Source of the DNA: Vespula vulgaris
Taxonomy: Eukaryota > Arthropoda > Insecta > Hymenoptera > Vespidae
DNA: 64,000 bases
NCBI RefSeq assembly: GCF_905475345.1
Contig: NC_066588.1
Span: 9,760,001-9,824,000 of the forward strand
Direction: 5' to 3'
In this document: piece after piece, positions 49,501-60,271 of the stretch
How the letters are laid out: every line of letters starts with the position of its first letter
Position numbering within the stretch: the first letter of the stretch is position 1
Made by a program: the position numbers and the translations under genes
The notes under the pieces: generated by a model
Seen by the model: the letters and a program-made list of their open reading frames with translations, nothing else
What the model was told of the DNA's origin: nothing
Database searches by the model: none

Positions 49501-51947
49501 ATGATTTCGTTTTCTAGACGTTCTTAACTCATGAGAAATGTCTTTGAAGATAGAAATTAAATGGCAGATAATAATTTGCTTATCAACGCTCGACAAGCCT
49601 TCCAGAAAATCTCCCGCTGTGCCATTAGTAGACTTGGCACGAGGACCGTGCACGTGTGCAATACTGATGTAACGCTATGAACCACTTTTGTGCTTGATGC
49701 ACTAAATGCAACCCTCGTAACACGTGACAAAGAAGAAGAAGCCACAAGACCCTTAAATCTTTTCGTTACTCATATTAAAACTCTAATATATCCTCAAGAA
49801 ACGTAAACGGGAGAGAGGAGATTCTTGATTAAATATAAAACACCCTAAAAATGCTGCAATACTGTTCATTAATAACCAAAGATGATTGAAAAGAGTTATC
49901 CAAGCATATTACTAATCGTAATTTGTTATCGATAATAACAGAGCGTCGATTCATGAAAGCACAGAGTCAGTCTTTGTGAGATGAGTAAGAAAGTAGTAGT
50001 AGAAGTAGTGGTGGTGGTTTATAGGCATGGATGGAGAGATCGTTTTCAAAACTGCAATTAACCCCGCCCCCCTCTGGCCGCTTTTGCCATGCCAAGAGTC
50101 TGGAGTATAAATATAGCTACGCGCGGGATCCAATTCACGGAAGAAATAAAATGAACGACGCTGTCTCTCCTCCCTCCTCCTCCCGTTACCGAGAAAGATA
50201 TGTGTACATTAAGAGATTTTTGAACTCTATTGATAGACTCGAAGAAGAAATAATAATTACGAGAATATTAAAGATATAATCGTGATAACTCTTTTATCAC
50301 TTTTACTGTTTTATTTTCTCACTTTCCCTAGAATTCCTAGAATTAAATAATTTTGTTTAGATGTCTCATTATCCGGGACAGCGCGAACGCAGTCCCGACT
50401 ACCAAAAATTATACGCCCGAGATATCCACATTAGGGATATTCGCAAGGGTCAGCCTAACCGTAGTGCAATGGAAAAGCCTCGCCCTGGAGGAACCGCCTT
50501 CTTGATCACGGTAACCTCTGCGCCAGGTAAGTATGCTTTGCTTTCCAACGACCTCGAACTTATTCCGAATAGAAACCATTTTGCTTTCGAGAATGACGTA
50601 CCATCTTGCGCCACACTGCGGTGAACTGTCGAATTAATTTCAAATTTCTACAGAAATGGTGCATTACTTTGGAACTCTTCCATATGTCGAAGTGGCTACT
50701 TTTTTACCCGTAACGCTTTTCTATTTCGTTTTCTACAGTCAATCGACTTTATTAAACTGTTTTTATCAACGACGATTGATAGTTACTTCTAAAGATGCAA
50801 GTATTGAGCCTTGTATAAGAGCCCATCAAGTATTTTAAATAGGACGAGAATTTATAAGTAAGACAATGACAAATGTGAATTTAATAAAAATTCTTCAACG
50901 AAATTAACGTGTATTGCTCACCTGAAAAGCACTTGTTTCCTTAAGATCCGTAAAAAATATCGAAGGTTCCTTGGCATACCAATGATCTTGCGTGTATATC
51001 GAATTTATCCTCATATTTGGTTGATTTCTCTCTGATATAATGAGCGCTTTGTCTTCGCTAGTCTCCACCACATGGGCGAGCTTCGTCTCAACGTCGTTTC
51101 TATCGTACTGCAGGTACTCGAGTGCTCTCGATGGTAAGTGCTGCTGTTCGTGATAATGGCGACGATGATGTTGTTGCTGTTGCTCTTGCCGTTGAACCTT
51201 CTCCGAGATCGAAAATATCGCAATGGAAGAAGAATTTTGTCCCGTAGACTCCATGCATTCTTCGGTAGTCTTGCACAATGAATGACAAAGCGGAAGGAAC
51301 TTGTCATTGTGTTGGAAACGGATCGTTTCGTTCGATGGACACGAGCCTGATGGTTCTTTACCTTTTTCATCGCTCGCGTTTATCTTCTCCTGACTCTCAG
51401 AATTCACAGAGTTACCTTTGTTTCTGCAATGCTTACAATCCTTCCTCCTGCGTTTTTCACTTGCCCTGACATAATCCTCTTCTCGCAATCTCGATAACGC
51501 ACAATTTTTATTCCCATTATCTTCCTGTGAACATGGATCATCGGAAAAATTTCTTTCCAACGAACGATCCTTCCTTTCTTTGCTACTTTTCCATCTCTTT
51601 TCCCATATGGAGTAACTCGTCGAAGGAAACGAAGTCGACGATAAAAGTCCTCGGCGAAAAGGCAACGTTAAATTTCGTTGGAAATAAATCGACTGAGAAG
51701 ATTCCGATCGAATTCCTTCAGCCGCATCGTTTTCAAAGTTCGAAGTTATAAATGAATGACCATTCTGTTCGACTCTCGAACGAGCTGACTCTTCGAGGAA
51801 GCCGGAAGATATTCTACAGAATTCCTCGCGACTTGGACCGATGTCCTCGTAAACGTGAGCGTCAGGATATATCGCGGAATCTGTGTGAATAAAAGAACTC
51901 CTTCCGTTATTACGATATTGCTCTCCCTCGAAGCCTTGATTCTCCAT
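45879..51947 (-). CDS. Type II membrane protein with four LDLa repeats (corin-like ectodomain)
   Basis: Exons from 5' to 3': 50922-51947 (long form) or 48805-48819 (short form, MAELK), then 48391-48634, 47499-47934, 47217-47344, 46847-46966, 46404-46421, 46057-46204, 45879-45975. All junctions keep phase. The long form is 738 aa, possibly with more upstream, because a CAG acceptor directly precedes its ATG. The short form is 401 aa. There is no signal peptide. One transmembrane helix lies at about residues 400-423 of the long form (SLIFLLILILILLGVGAGA), then a Thr/Ser-rich stalk and a Cys-rich segment (YCDDCLSGEVC). Four LDL-receptor class A modules follow, each with a CDG/CNG..DC or NC..(S/T)DE calcium-binding core, and a short tail. 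The long cytoplasmic part is Ser/Gln/His-rich with VYEDIG. No protease, EGF or YWTD domain is present. Ligand unknown. The arrangement recalls the stalk of corin, but the assignment is tentative. Confidence 0.8.
46404..46421 (-). other. 18-nt microexon of the LDLa gene
   Basis: Bounded by CGTAG| and |GTGAGT on the minus strand. It encodes GHNLGR between LDLa modules 2 and 3. Because both sides are phase 1, it can be included or skipped without a frameshift. Confidence 0.7.
46480..46508. repeat. (TA)n microsatellite in an LDLa-gene intron
   Basis: About 14 TA units just upstream (in transcript terms) of the 18-nt microexon. Confidence 0.9.
48771..48800. repeat. (GC)n(AC)n microsatellite
   Basis: CGCG then CACA dinucleotides, immediately downstream of the short-form MAELK donor on the minus strand. 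Confidence 0.9.
49208..49246 (-). promoter_or_regulatory. Core promoter for the short LDLa isoform
   Basis: On the minus strand TATAAA (49,246-49,241) is followed by TCAGT with its A at 49,213, which is 33 bases from the first T of the TATA box. TATA plus a TCAGT initiator at this spacing is a classic arthropod core promoter. It predicts a 5'UTR of about 390 nt before the MAELK ATG at 48,819. Confidence 0.6.
49300..50105. other. Intronic/intergenic spacer with E-box sites
   Basis: Mostly unique AT-rich sequence. CACGTG E-boxes occur near 49,650 and 49,722 (ACACGTGAC) together with an imperfect GTGCACGTG(T)GC palindrome. No ORF of note. Confidence 0.4.
50106..50137 (+). promoter_or_regulatory. 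TATA-type core promoter of the nested gene
   Basis: TATAAATA at 50,106-50,113 is followed 31 bases from its first T by TTCAC, an acceptable initiator. The orientation is plus, towards the small gene at 50,361. Confidence 0.5.
50361..50838 (+). CDS. Small uncharacterised protein nested antisense in the LDLa gene
   Basis: Two coding exons, 50361-50526 and 50654-50838, joined by GTAAGT...TTCTACAG with phase kept, giving 116 aa. A pyrimidine-rich acceptor (TTTCCCTAG, about 50,330) upstream of the ATG suggests a further 5'UTR intron, with the TATA promoter at 50,106 about 250 bp away. The N-terminal half is polar and charged (YARDIHIRDIRKG). The C-terminal half has a hydrophobic segment of about 20 residues beginning at VEVATFLPV, which could be a membrane helix. 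I do not recognise the family. A 42-codon upstream frame starting near 50,151 may be a uORF or part of an alternative first exon. The second exon's frame is weak evidence; transcript data would decide. Confidence 0.45.
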
Positions 51948-54417
51948 CTGAAATAAAGAAATCCATTCGATCAGTTTTCCAGATTAATTTTATTGAGGGA
52001 ATTGATTTTCCTCGAGTAACTCGATCAAGATGCATAATTCTTAATGCAGAATTCGAAGGTAAAGCAGAAGAAGAAAAGTATGTATCGACTCAATATACTC
52101 CGCGAGTTTAAAATGTCGCGCTTATCCGCGAATGTTTTATTCATTATATTTTATGAAACACTTCGATCAGTCAGAATCGTATAAGTTTATACGTATTTCA
52201 CAAGGGTAAAAGGTTCGCTTCCAGAGATAATTAATGATTTAGCGAGCTACGTTGGCCGTCGGATTGCCAATTATTGTGTCCCCGTTAAACGATTAGTTTT
52301 TCTTCTCTTTGCTAACTCGATTCGAAATACCAATGAAACGTTCATCGAATGTGGGTATTGAAAAAGTCTGACGCTCCCACGATGATCTGTATGATCGTTA
52401 AATGGATTAATATTGCATCACGATGCATCTACAATTTTGACGATCCAATTTGAATTACGTTCATTAACTTATTCTCCTGTCAATGGCTGTCGACATAAAA
52501 TTTGTTTATGAAAGTGCATTTTCAGTTGCATTACACAAAAGAGAGAAAGGGAGAAAGAAAAAAAAAAGCAGACACAGATCGACTAAAAGTGAACGAGCGA
52601 TGAGTCTGCTCGTAATGTATCCGCGCGATTGTTGCAATTATCGCGACTTGACTTTCCGATTGATCCCAACCAAGCATCTGACGTCATCGGTTGGCGTAGA
52701 TCTTTTACAACCGTAGTCCAATCATGAAGAATTTCGTTTGAAAAGAAAACGAATTTTAGATGTATTTTCAATCATTCATTCGTCGTTATTCGACGTTATT
52801 ATATTTGTATAAAAACGCGCGAGCATATACACGCGTACGTTTATTTCCTCCATATGTTCGATATTCTGATTAGAAATTTATAACGATCATCGTAAATTCA
52901 ATCAATTTTATATATCCGCAAGGTACAACCCAACAGCGTTCTTAGAAAGGTGTTTCGGGATGACGCACTGCACATTAGTAACAGGATTGTGTACTCAAGT
53001 AGCATTTCAATGTAGTTAACAAAGAACTTTTCCATGGCATACCTTCACAAGGTAAAGATACGCTTTTGTCATTGAAGAAACCTTCCAAGCTTTTCTCTTT
53101 CCTTCTTTTTTTTTCTTTACATTTCTTGTTACTACGATTGCAATTAACTATCTTTCATTTAAATAAGGTGGAGTACTTAAATGTTGGTGTGCACAAACGA
53201 ATTAAACGGAAAAAGGGAATTCGATTCCTCATCGATCCATTAGAATATATCAAACGGAATGTGAGCCATGAGGAGTCGTAACCGTAAGCGCCAATAAGTT
53301 AACTGAAGCGACTAATAGCTAATTTGTCCTCATCATACTTCTATGGTTGCCTTCTCTCCTTACACTCGAAATAAACTATATCGTTCATGTGTAATGACAC
53401 GTCGGACGATTAAAAAGGAAAGAAATGTTTCTTTTTGTTTTTATTCTCAAACTAAATAAAATCCAAACGAATTGTTTCAATCGACATTAATAAAAATGTT
53501 AAGGAAAAAACTAGCCACTGTTGTAATTAGATTCTATGATTTATCTCAATCAAAAGTGTTCTGTCAATCTAAAACATTCCAACGAAGGCAATTAATTGAT
53601 ACGATAATCTTGTTAAAAGTATATCAACGCATCATGCTACAACAGAATTAAATGTTAACGAGAACTAACATAATATTTATCAGATTGATCTAATAGAAAA
53701 AAATACCATTAAACGAAAGGGTCTAGATTATTTTACAATACTCGAATTCGTTCCAGTTCAATGTTTTCTATAATTGGTCAGATGGTGATTAATTAAGGAA
53801 CTATTTCGTTTCTGTCGTTTCAATGAAACACAAGGATGTTATATGCGAAGCATAGTCGGCCACACGTGCGTTAAGTATACTTTACGTATGTACATACGTA
53901 CATGAATAGATATATAAGTGAACCCTTCCTCTACAAAGGCAGAGTGAACGTGGCAGAGTCTAGAGGACTAACCCTATCCGATCGTTCCTCCCCTTGCACG
54001 TTGCTTTTCCGTGCGTAATGACGTATGAGCAAAGCCGGTTGTTATTCCGGAGCACGTGTCGTACCATATGCCGTTGCATCATCAGTCCGTAAAAGAAAGT
54101 TTTACAGGTACTTGACATCGCTAAACTGCAGCATATCGAAGAAACTTAAAGAAAAAGAAAAAGGAACCAAAAGAAAAGAAGAAAGGGAAAAAATAGAATC
54201 ATTCGACGGAAAACTATAATTATTTGACGATTCGTTTCTTCCTTTTATCGCAATATGTAATACTACAGACTTTAATAGTAAACTATCTTCCTGACGATGA
54301 ATGAGTAAAAAGAATTATATCGTTAAAAAAAAAAAAACAAAATTAACTGTAACTGTATATCCGTCGTCGATCGAAATTCTTTCTACATTTGAACAGAGAA
54401 AAAAATAAAAAAAAAAT
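51948..54417. other. Non-coding, probably 5' intron of the LDLa gene
   Basis: The CAG acceptor abutting the ATG at 51,947 means that at least one upstream exon exists, so this is likely intronic. At 52,679-52,686 there is a full CRE palindrome TGACGTCA, about 45 bp from an ATTGTTGCAAT C/EBP-like word. No coding exon recognised. Confidence 0.4.
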
Positions 54418-54489
54418 TGGAGATGCCGGGGATCGAACCCGGGGCCTTTCACATGCAAAGCGAACGCTCTACCACTGAGCTACATCCCC
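54418..54489 (-). tRNA. tRNA-Ala(TGC): tRNA-Ala (anticodon TGC)
   Basis: A 72-base cloverleaf on the minus strand. The acceptor stem GGGGATG pairs with CATCTCC (one G-U), with discriminator A. The D-arm has TAGCTCAGTGGTAGAGC, which also fits the A box. The anticodon loop TTTGCAT sits on stem TTCGC/GTGAA, with the anticodon at 54,457-54,455. The T-arm GGGTTCGATCC matches the B box. No intron. A run of T follows directly on the minus strand (plus-strand A-run at about 54,406-54,416) as the Pol III terminator. Confidence 0.97.
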
Positions 54490-56227
54490 CGATGAAATTA
54501 TCTATAACTATTTCGAATTTCAACACTCCCTATTCTTTGTATACTTTTTAAATAATTATTACAAAAGAATGTTTCGTCATCGGAAAAAAAATAATCTAAT
54601 CACAATATACCACTAACTTAAACGAGATAATCGATTATCACGAATAGAATAAACGTAACGTCTATAATTTACGTTTCGTAAATTCCATAGAAAAGTATGC
54701 CTGAGACGAGCGTAAGTATCTGCAATGAACATTAGCATCTTCATGAATATATTAACCAAAAATCGTTTATACGAGGAAGAGGAAGAAGAGGAGAAGGACA
54801 ACAAAGAGTTACTACTTACGAAACGAATAAGGGAACTTTAAAAATTCTTTTGATTCGACATAAGCCTTATTATAACGCTAATAAGTGCAGTATATTGCGT
54901 CGATTATCCACTAAGTATAGGGTCCAAGCAAAGGGCTATCGCCATCAACCATTGAACGATGACTACACGTCACTGGCATGCACACAACCGTAAGTCATTC
55001 GGTCGGTTATAATAACCCGGCGTTCTTCTACTCTCTTCTATCTCTCAAATAACCCTCACTCTATCTTTTTTTACTCTCTGTATGTTAGCTACAAACAAAG
55101 TAAATAAATCATAAAATTTATAACTTCTTGCGTGTGTTCGCAAACAAAGAGGTAGAAAAAGAGCAAGAGATAGGGAAAAAAGAAAAAAAGAAAAAGAAAA
55201 AGAAAGGAAGTAAAAAAAAAAAGAAGAAGAAAAGAGATAAAAACGTTTGTCCTCGTGGTAATTTCATGGTTGAAACATTGATAATTTTTTATCCTACAAA
55301 ATTTTTATTATACTTTTTAAAGGGCCCGCTCACACACAAGTTTACATTCGTGTAATAACAGGACCATTGTGGATCGTTCTGACCAGTCGAACATTATCTT
55401 AAATAGCATCTTATTTTCTTCCAGCGTTCTTGGAGCATTACTCGTACACTCCCTTGTTTCATTTTTATTATTAAACTTATTTATCCGATCAAATACGAGA
55501 TCGTTGCTACATTTTTTTTTTTACATGAAAAGAAAGAAAGGACGATGGTATTTCTTTTATTTTGCTTTAGTATGTATAAAAATATGCTAATTCTATAGAA
55601 AAGTCGTCGGATGTAGTCCATTACCGAGAAGGAAAGAAGAAAGAAGAAAAGAAAGAGAGAGAAAGCGGGGACAAACGCGGACGAAAAATTCTTATGGTAA
55701 TAACCAATATGTTTGACGAGAGTTATACCGTGCGACGTTCCAGTCGCGGTCGACGAAACACAAAAGAACTAACAAACGAGTGGGCCAGCTGACATTGTGA
55801 TGAGAAAAAGAGAGAGAGAGAGAGAGAAAAAAAGCCCGAGTTGCGTTCTGCTTGGACGCACTTTGAAACCGGAGGGTTACTCCCGCTTTTATTTTACACC
55901 TGGCAGCAATGCGTCTACCTTACTGTCCACGACACCCACGCGATCCTATAAATGAAATATCGTCATAAAAAAATGTTGTGTTCTTTTTTTTTTATTTTAT
56001 AGATCTTTATTCAATAATTCTTTGTTAATGTGTAAAAAAATATCACCTCTCTCTGTATTGTGTGTGTATTATATTAGATTAAAAATGCAAAGTTAAACTT
56101 CTGTCATTATAAAATTTCTAACATATAATTTTACGATCATCATTGTATGTGTCATTAATGTTAGTTTTTCGATTATCGATTATCGTGAAATTCTTGTGTT
56201 ACTTCTCTCTCTCTCTGGCTCTCTCTC

Positions 56228-56286
<59 letters not shown>

Positions 56287-57047
56287 ATCTATCTATCTAA
56301 CGTTAATGGTTCGATCTAGTTAAATGGTTTCACGATCCAATGAGTTACACAATTCGATTAAATGATCAAATCAATGAAACAAAATTTCATACAGGGAAGG
56401 ACAGGATAGTGAAATATATCTTGTAAGAATATTTTGCAGTAACAATGTATTATGTATTATGTATCGGAACTAATCATTTTGACTAGTATTGCTTGTAAGC
56501 AAGGAAGTTTACTCCATTGTCGATTACACTGAACTAAAAACACTATCATGAAACATTATTATCTCACGGAAGTATGCTGACGAATTAATGGCACGGCGAG
56601 AAGAAATAAGTTTTTTAGAAATATACGTGTAAGTACGTTGTTAAGAAAAGAAAAAGAAAAAAAAGGAGGAAAAAAAAAGAAAATAGATACTAGTTTATAA
56701 CGAAAAAAAATAAGCAGAAATGATAGCTTGACTAAAGTCGCGGAACGAGTCGGATATTATCGATAGAATGAAATAAAACGGGTCATACTCACGTTTGTTT
56801 CTATATACTCTATGACAACTATACTCCAACATGTCGATAAATATTTTTTCATACAATCGAAGAAAAAAAGCTAATTTAAAACAAGTTCTGATCAAATGCT
56901 TCAAAATTGATTAATAAAAAGTAAATTTCCTAACATAAATTCATTGTTTTAAATAAATAAATATATATATATATATATATATTATATAACTGGCATAAAT
57001 ATTTAACATAAGTAACTAAGTATAATATATATTAATTTATAGTTAAT

Positions 57048-57088
<41 letters not shown>

Positions 57089-57420
57089 ATGAAAATATTT
57101 AAATGAATATATATGCCGCCTATGACAACCGCTGAATGAATCATTATACACGTATTTAAATATATGGAGAAAATATCGTTTCCAAACAAAACATTTAATA
57201 ATCATAAATATTTCTTTTTTTTTCTCTTGGAGAATATAAAAGAAATTAGTCTCACCTTTAATTTCTCACGAAAAACTCATCTTTCTCGAAGGTAATACCG
57301 TCGTCTAGTCGTACCGAAGAAAATCATGACGTCGTTGAATTCGAGCCTCATCGATAAATTGCAAAGAAATCTGATAATCGGTCACGTTGATATCTTCATA
57401 ATACGATTTAATTTGCATTT
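54490..57420. other. Non-coding spacer
   Basis: AT-rich, with (TC)n at 56,202-56,290 and TA tracts near 56,960 and 57,060. A GC-richer unique patch lies at 55,700-55,960. Minus-strand donor-like sequences (GTGAGT at 56,792, GTGAGA near 57,255) could belong to 5'UTR exons of the LDLa gene. No coding exon recognised. Confidence 0.4.
56202..56290. repeat. (TC)n microsatellite
   Basis: TC dinucleotides with two short interruptions, ending in (TATC)n. Confidence 0.95.
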
Positions 57421-57429
57421 ACATGAAAT

Positions 57430-57720
57430 GTGTCACATTTCGTAAGCGCGCCCTTTTTTCACAGCGAACGGCATGTTCTCTTGTTCTCACGCGCAAGTCG
57501 ACACACGTACATACCTCACGCACTCACGCCGTATTACTGCGAGCAGCGAGCGATTACGATGTCCACGACACGCATGGAAGACATCGGTCGTATAACAAAA
57601 CACGGCAACCAATCAGATATGCTGACGCTAAAGTCGGATATAACGTGGATCAAATTATTAACCATCTCACCAATCATCACGTACTTCGCAACGCGCTAAT
57701 TTTAAAACAGTTCGCGTGGT
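57430..57720. promoter_or_regulatory. GC-richer CCAAT-box island, candidate promoter
   Basis: A GC-balanced island in AT-rich surroundings with two CCAAT boxes in NF-Y context: CCAATCAG at 57,609-57,616 and CCAATCATC at 57,670-57,678. It lies 450-700 bp upstream of the WBP1-like ATG. It is also about 180 bp from a minus-strand AAAG|GTGAGA donor near 57,255, so it could serve either direction. Confidence 0.35.
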
Positions 57721-58065
57721 TTCTTTTCTTTCTTTTTTCTTTTGAATGCCTTAGAGATTTTTTTTTTTGGGAGCAATAATATTAATAAATTGTTATATTA
57801 AAATTGTTCATATTGATATTTACTCATAGGGTATCGTCATTTCTGAAATAAATAATATATCATTATATTTTAAGAAACAATCATTTATTTTCAAGTGAGA
57901 GAATTTTATAAATTAATGAACAAGCATCATCGATGTATATTGTTTATTAAGAAATATAGAATTCAAGAAAGAAGTGGTTGCTGAAATAAGCACCATACGC
58001 ACACGATATTATTGGAATGTATTCAATTCCACAATTATGCGTTATATATGCAACGAAAAGGATAA

Positions 58066-58067
<2 letters not shown>

Positions 58068-58105
<38 letters not shown>
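58068..58105. repeat. (TA)n microsatellite
   Basis: About 18 TA units, 43 bp before the WBP1-like start codon. Confidence 0.95.
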
Positions 58106-58108
<3 letters not shown>

Positions 58109-58147
58109 TACACCGAAGCGCGACGGCGTGCAGTCTGTGCTAGAATT

Positions 58148-60271
58148 ATGGTGCAAGCTGCAGGCCGCGTGTTTGATGCGCTTTTGCCGACCGTACTCCT
58201 GACACTACTGTTCGTTGATCAAGTAAGAACAGCGCAGTGTTCCATAATGATGCAGCCAAAACATATAACGCTGTTACATGCTATAGATTTGTAGGAACTT
58301 AGTGCATATCCTCACCCACGAGTCTCCTCTCGTTATCGTATTCCGTTCGACTTGACGTCGATCAATACGTTGGTTTCACGCACAGTTCTGCTAGACAATG
58401 AACTCTTACTCGATGTACTTTTCATTCATACGTAAGTTCTCTTTATTATGTTCGAGTGAACGATACTTCCTCGATTGTCTGTTCATTGTTTTGGCTTGAT
58501 TCAGACGACGGAACATCAAAAGAGTTAGGGACAAACTCTCGAGATTGTTTATTAAAAAACTTCATCGCAACGGGAGTGAAGTAACGATCAGATTCATCAC
58601 TGAGAATGTTTTATATTGATTTAATATATTGTGTTAGATGATTAAATTATAGTGTATGATATAAACTTATCTTTATATTTAAATAAAAGAAATTCTATAT
58701 ATATATATATATATATAGAATATATATATATATATATATATAGCAGAAATCAATAATTTTTATTTTATTTTTCAAGGCTTCTTCTAAACTATGCGATGGG
58801 GGGCATGTGTAAGTTGTAATATGAAATATCGTTTATATAAATTATTGAATTGCAAAACAAATTTGTGTTAAGCGATATATCATCTTTTAGTTGCTCTCCT
58901 CCCAAATACTGCTGCTCTTTCGGCTGTTGTTACGGAGTATTTCCACAAGTACACTCTCACTTGTCAGGGATGATTAATTTCCTGATTTGGACATACTGGT
59001 ATTTATGGTATGTAACATAAATTTTTATTTTATTTCTAAAAAGGTCAAGAAAGATTTGATTCTCAATATATTATTTTTATGTTATTTCCAGGGCAGCAGT
59101 ACTTTCAGGTTTAGCCTTAGCAGCAATTTTTGGCTGCTGGCTATGGAAACGACGTCGCTCTGCCATAATAGAAGACTGTGCTTCTTCTGACAGAGCATCT
59201 ACAGGTCCTTGGTATCCACCACCACATTATAGTCGTTGCAGCTCTTTTGTGCAGGCATTACCACCTCCTTATAACGAAGTATGTTAATTTTTTTTTTTTT
59301 TAAATAAAATTATTACTTCAATATTGTTAGACTTACTAATATTTTTACATCGTCGCACAGGTTACTGCAAAACCAGATTTATATCCATTAGTAATTGGAT
59401 ACGATGAAAGTAATGGAAAGGGAACATCAGGATTCGTAATGCGGTATTTTAGATCGTTATCTCATGCAAGCACATTGGATTCTTTGAGTTCAAGTTTTAT
59501 GTGCAACGTTGTAAACGAAGCAAACACCATAATTCCACCACCATACTCCTGTAATAACAGTGTTGATGAATTATCAGCAGTTGAATGTGAAAGAGAAGAA
59601 AATGGAGATGTTGTATCAGTTGTTTCGTTGGCTAATCATAGAACAACATCAGACATATCGAGTTTAGCAGCTCAGTCACCGTGTTCACCGCCAAGGGCTA
59701 CTAGTCCTACAATAGAGGTAATTACAGTTCCATATTCTTATAAATTAGTTTTTGCTATTTCTTTAAAATTTATATTATTTGACGTTTACTTCAATAATAT
59801 CATTATTTAAATCTATTTGTAATGTTGTAGCTACGCGAGTTGCTAGACAAAATTCAACAGCTTCCACAATTACCTAGTGGACATACCACACTTTTGCCTT
59901 CTCAAAATCAACCTCAACTTCTGCATACAAATGTAAATGGTACTATACAACAACGGCCTTTAAGTCCAAACGATGTTGGATCATATAGAACAAGAAGAAT
60001 GCGTGGAAAAATGTATATGCCACTAGGACTGCCAAATTCAAGAAATAAAACGAAGCGGTGGCTATCGCGATCGGCGCCTACAACACCATCCGGTACAATA
60101 CCCATGTCCTTTTTACCAGGACAAAGCAGACGGCCATCAGAAACAGATAATAACAATCAACAAGTAGTTCCTTTGCTATCAGAGCAAGATGAAACGGAAA
60201 ATAACAATGGCGAACATTTAACTGGTATTCCACTACTTTCAGAACAAGAAGAAAGCCGTCACGCTACATGA
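58148..60271 (+). CDS. WBP1/VOPP1-like single-pass membrane protein with PPxY motifs
   Basis: Exons 58148-58222, 58777-58808, 58891-59007, 59092-59278, 59361-59717 and 59831-60271; 402 aa, all phases consistent. Residues 1-25 form a signal peptide. A short extracellular Cys cluster follows (C31, C37, C43-C44, C48-C49; core KYCCSFGCC), then a transmembrane helix at about 66-93 and a KRRR stop-transfer at 94-97. The cytoplasmic tail has PPPYNE (132-137) and PPPYS (196-200), WW-domain ligands of the kind bound by Nedd4-family ubiquitin ligases. A Cys-rich juxtamembrane segment with CC doublets followed by PPxY is the WBP1/WBP1L/VOPP1 plan. The tail is longer than in VOPP1 and closer to WBP1L. 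A repeated PLLSEQ(D/E)E motif occurs twice near the C-terminus. Role in insects not established; endosomal adaptor is a guess. Confidence 0.85.
58692..58721. repeat. Perfect 30-bp AT palindrome
   Basis: ATTC(TA)nGAAT is exactly its own reverse complement. It lies in intron 1 of the WBP1-like gene and is followed by another TA run. Confidence 0.95.
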
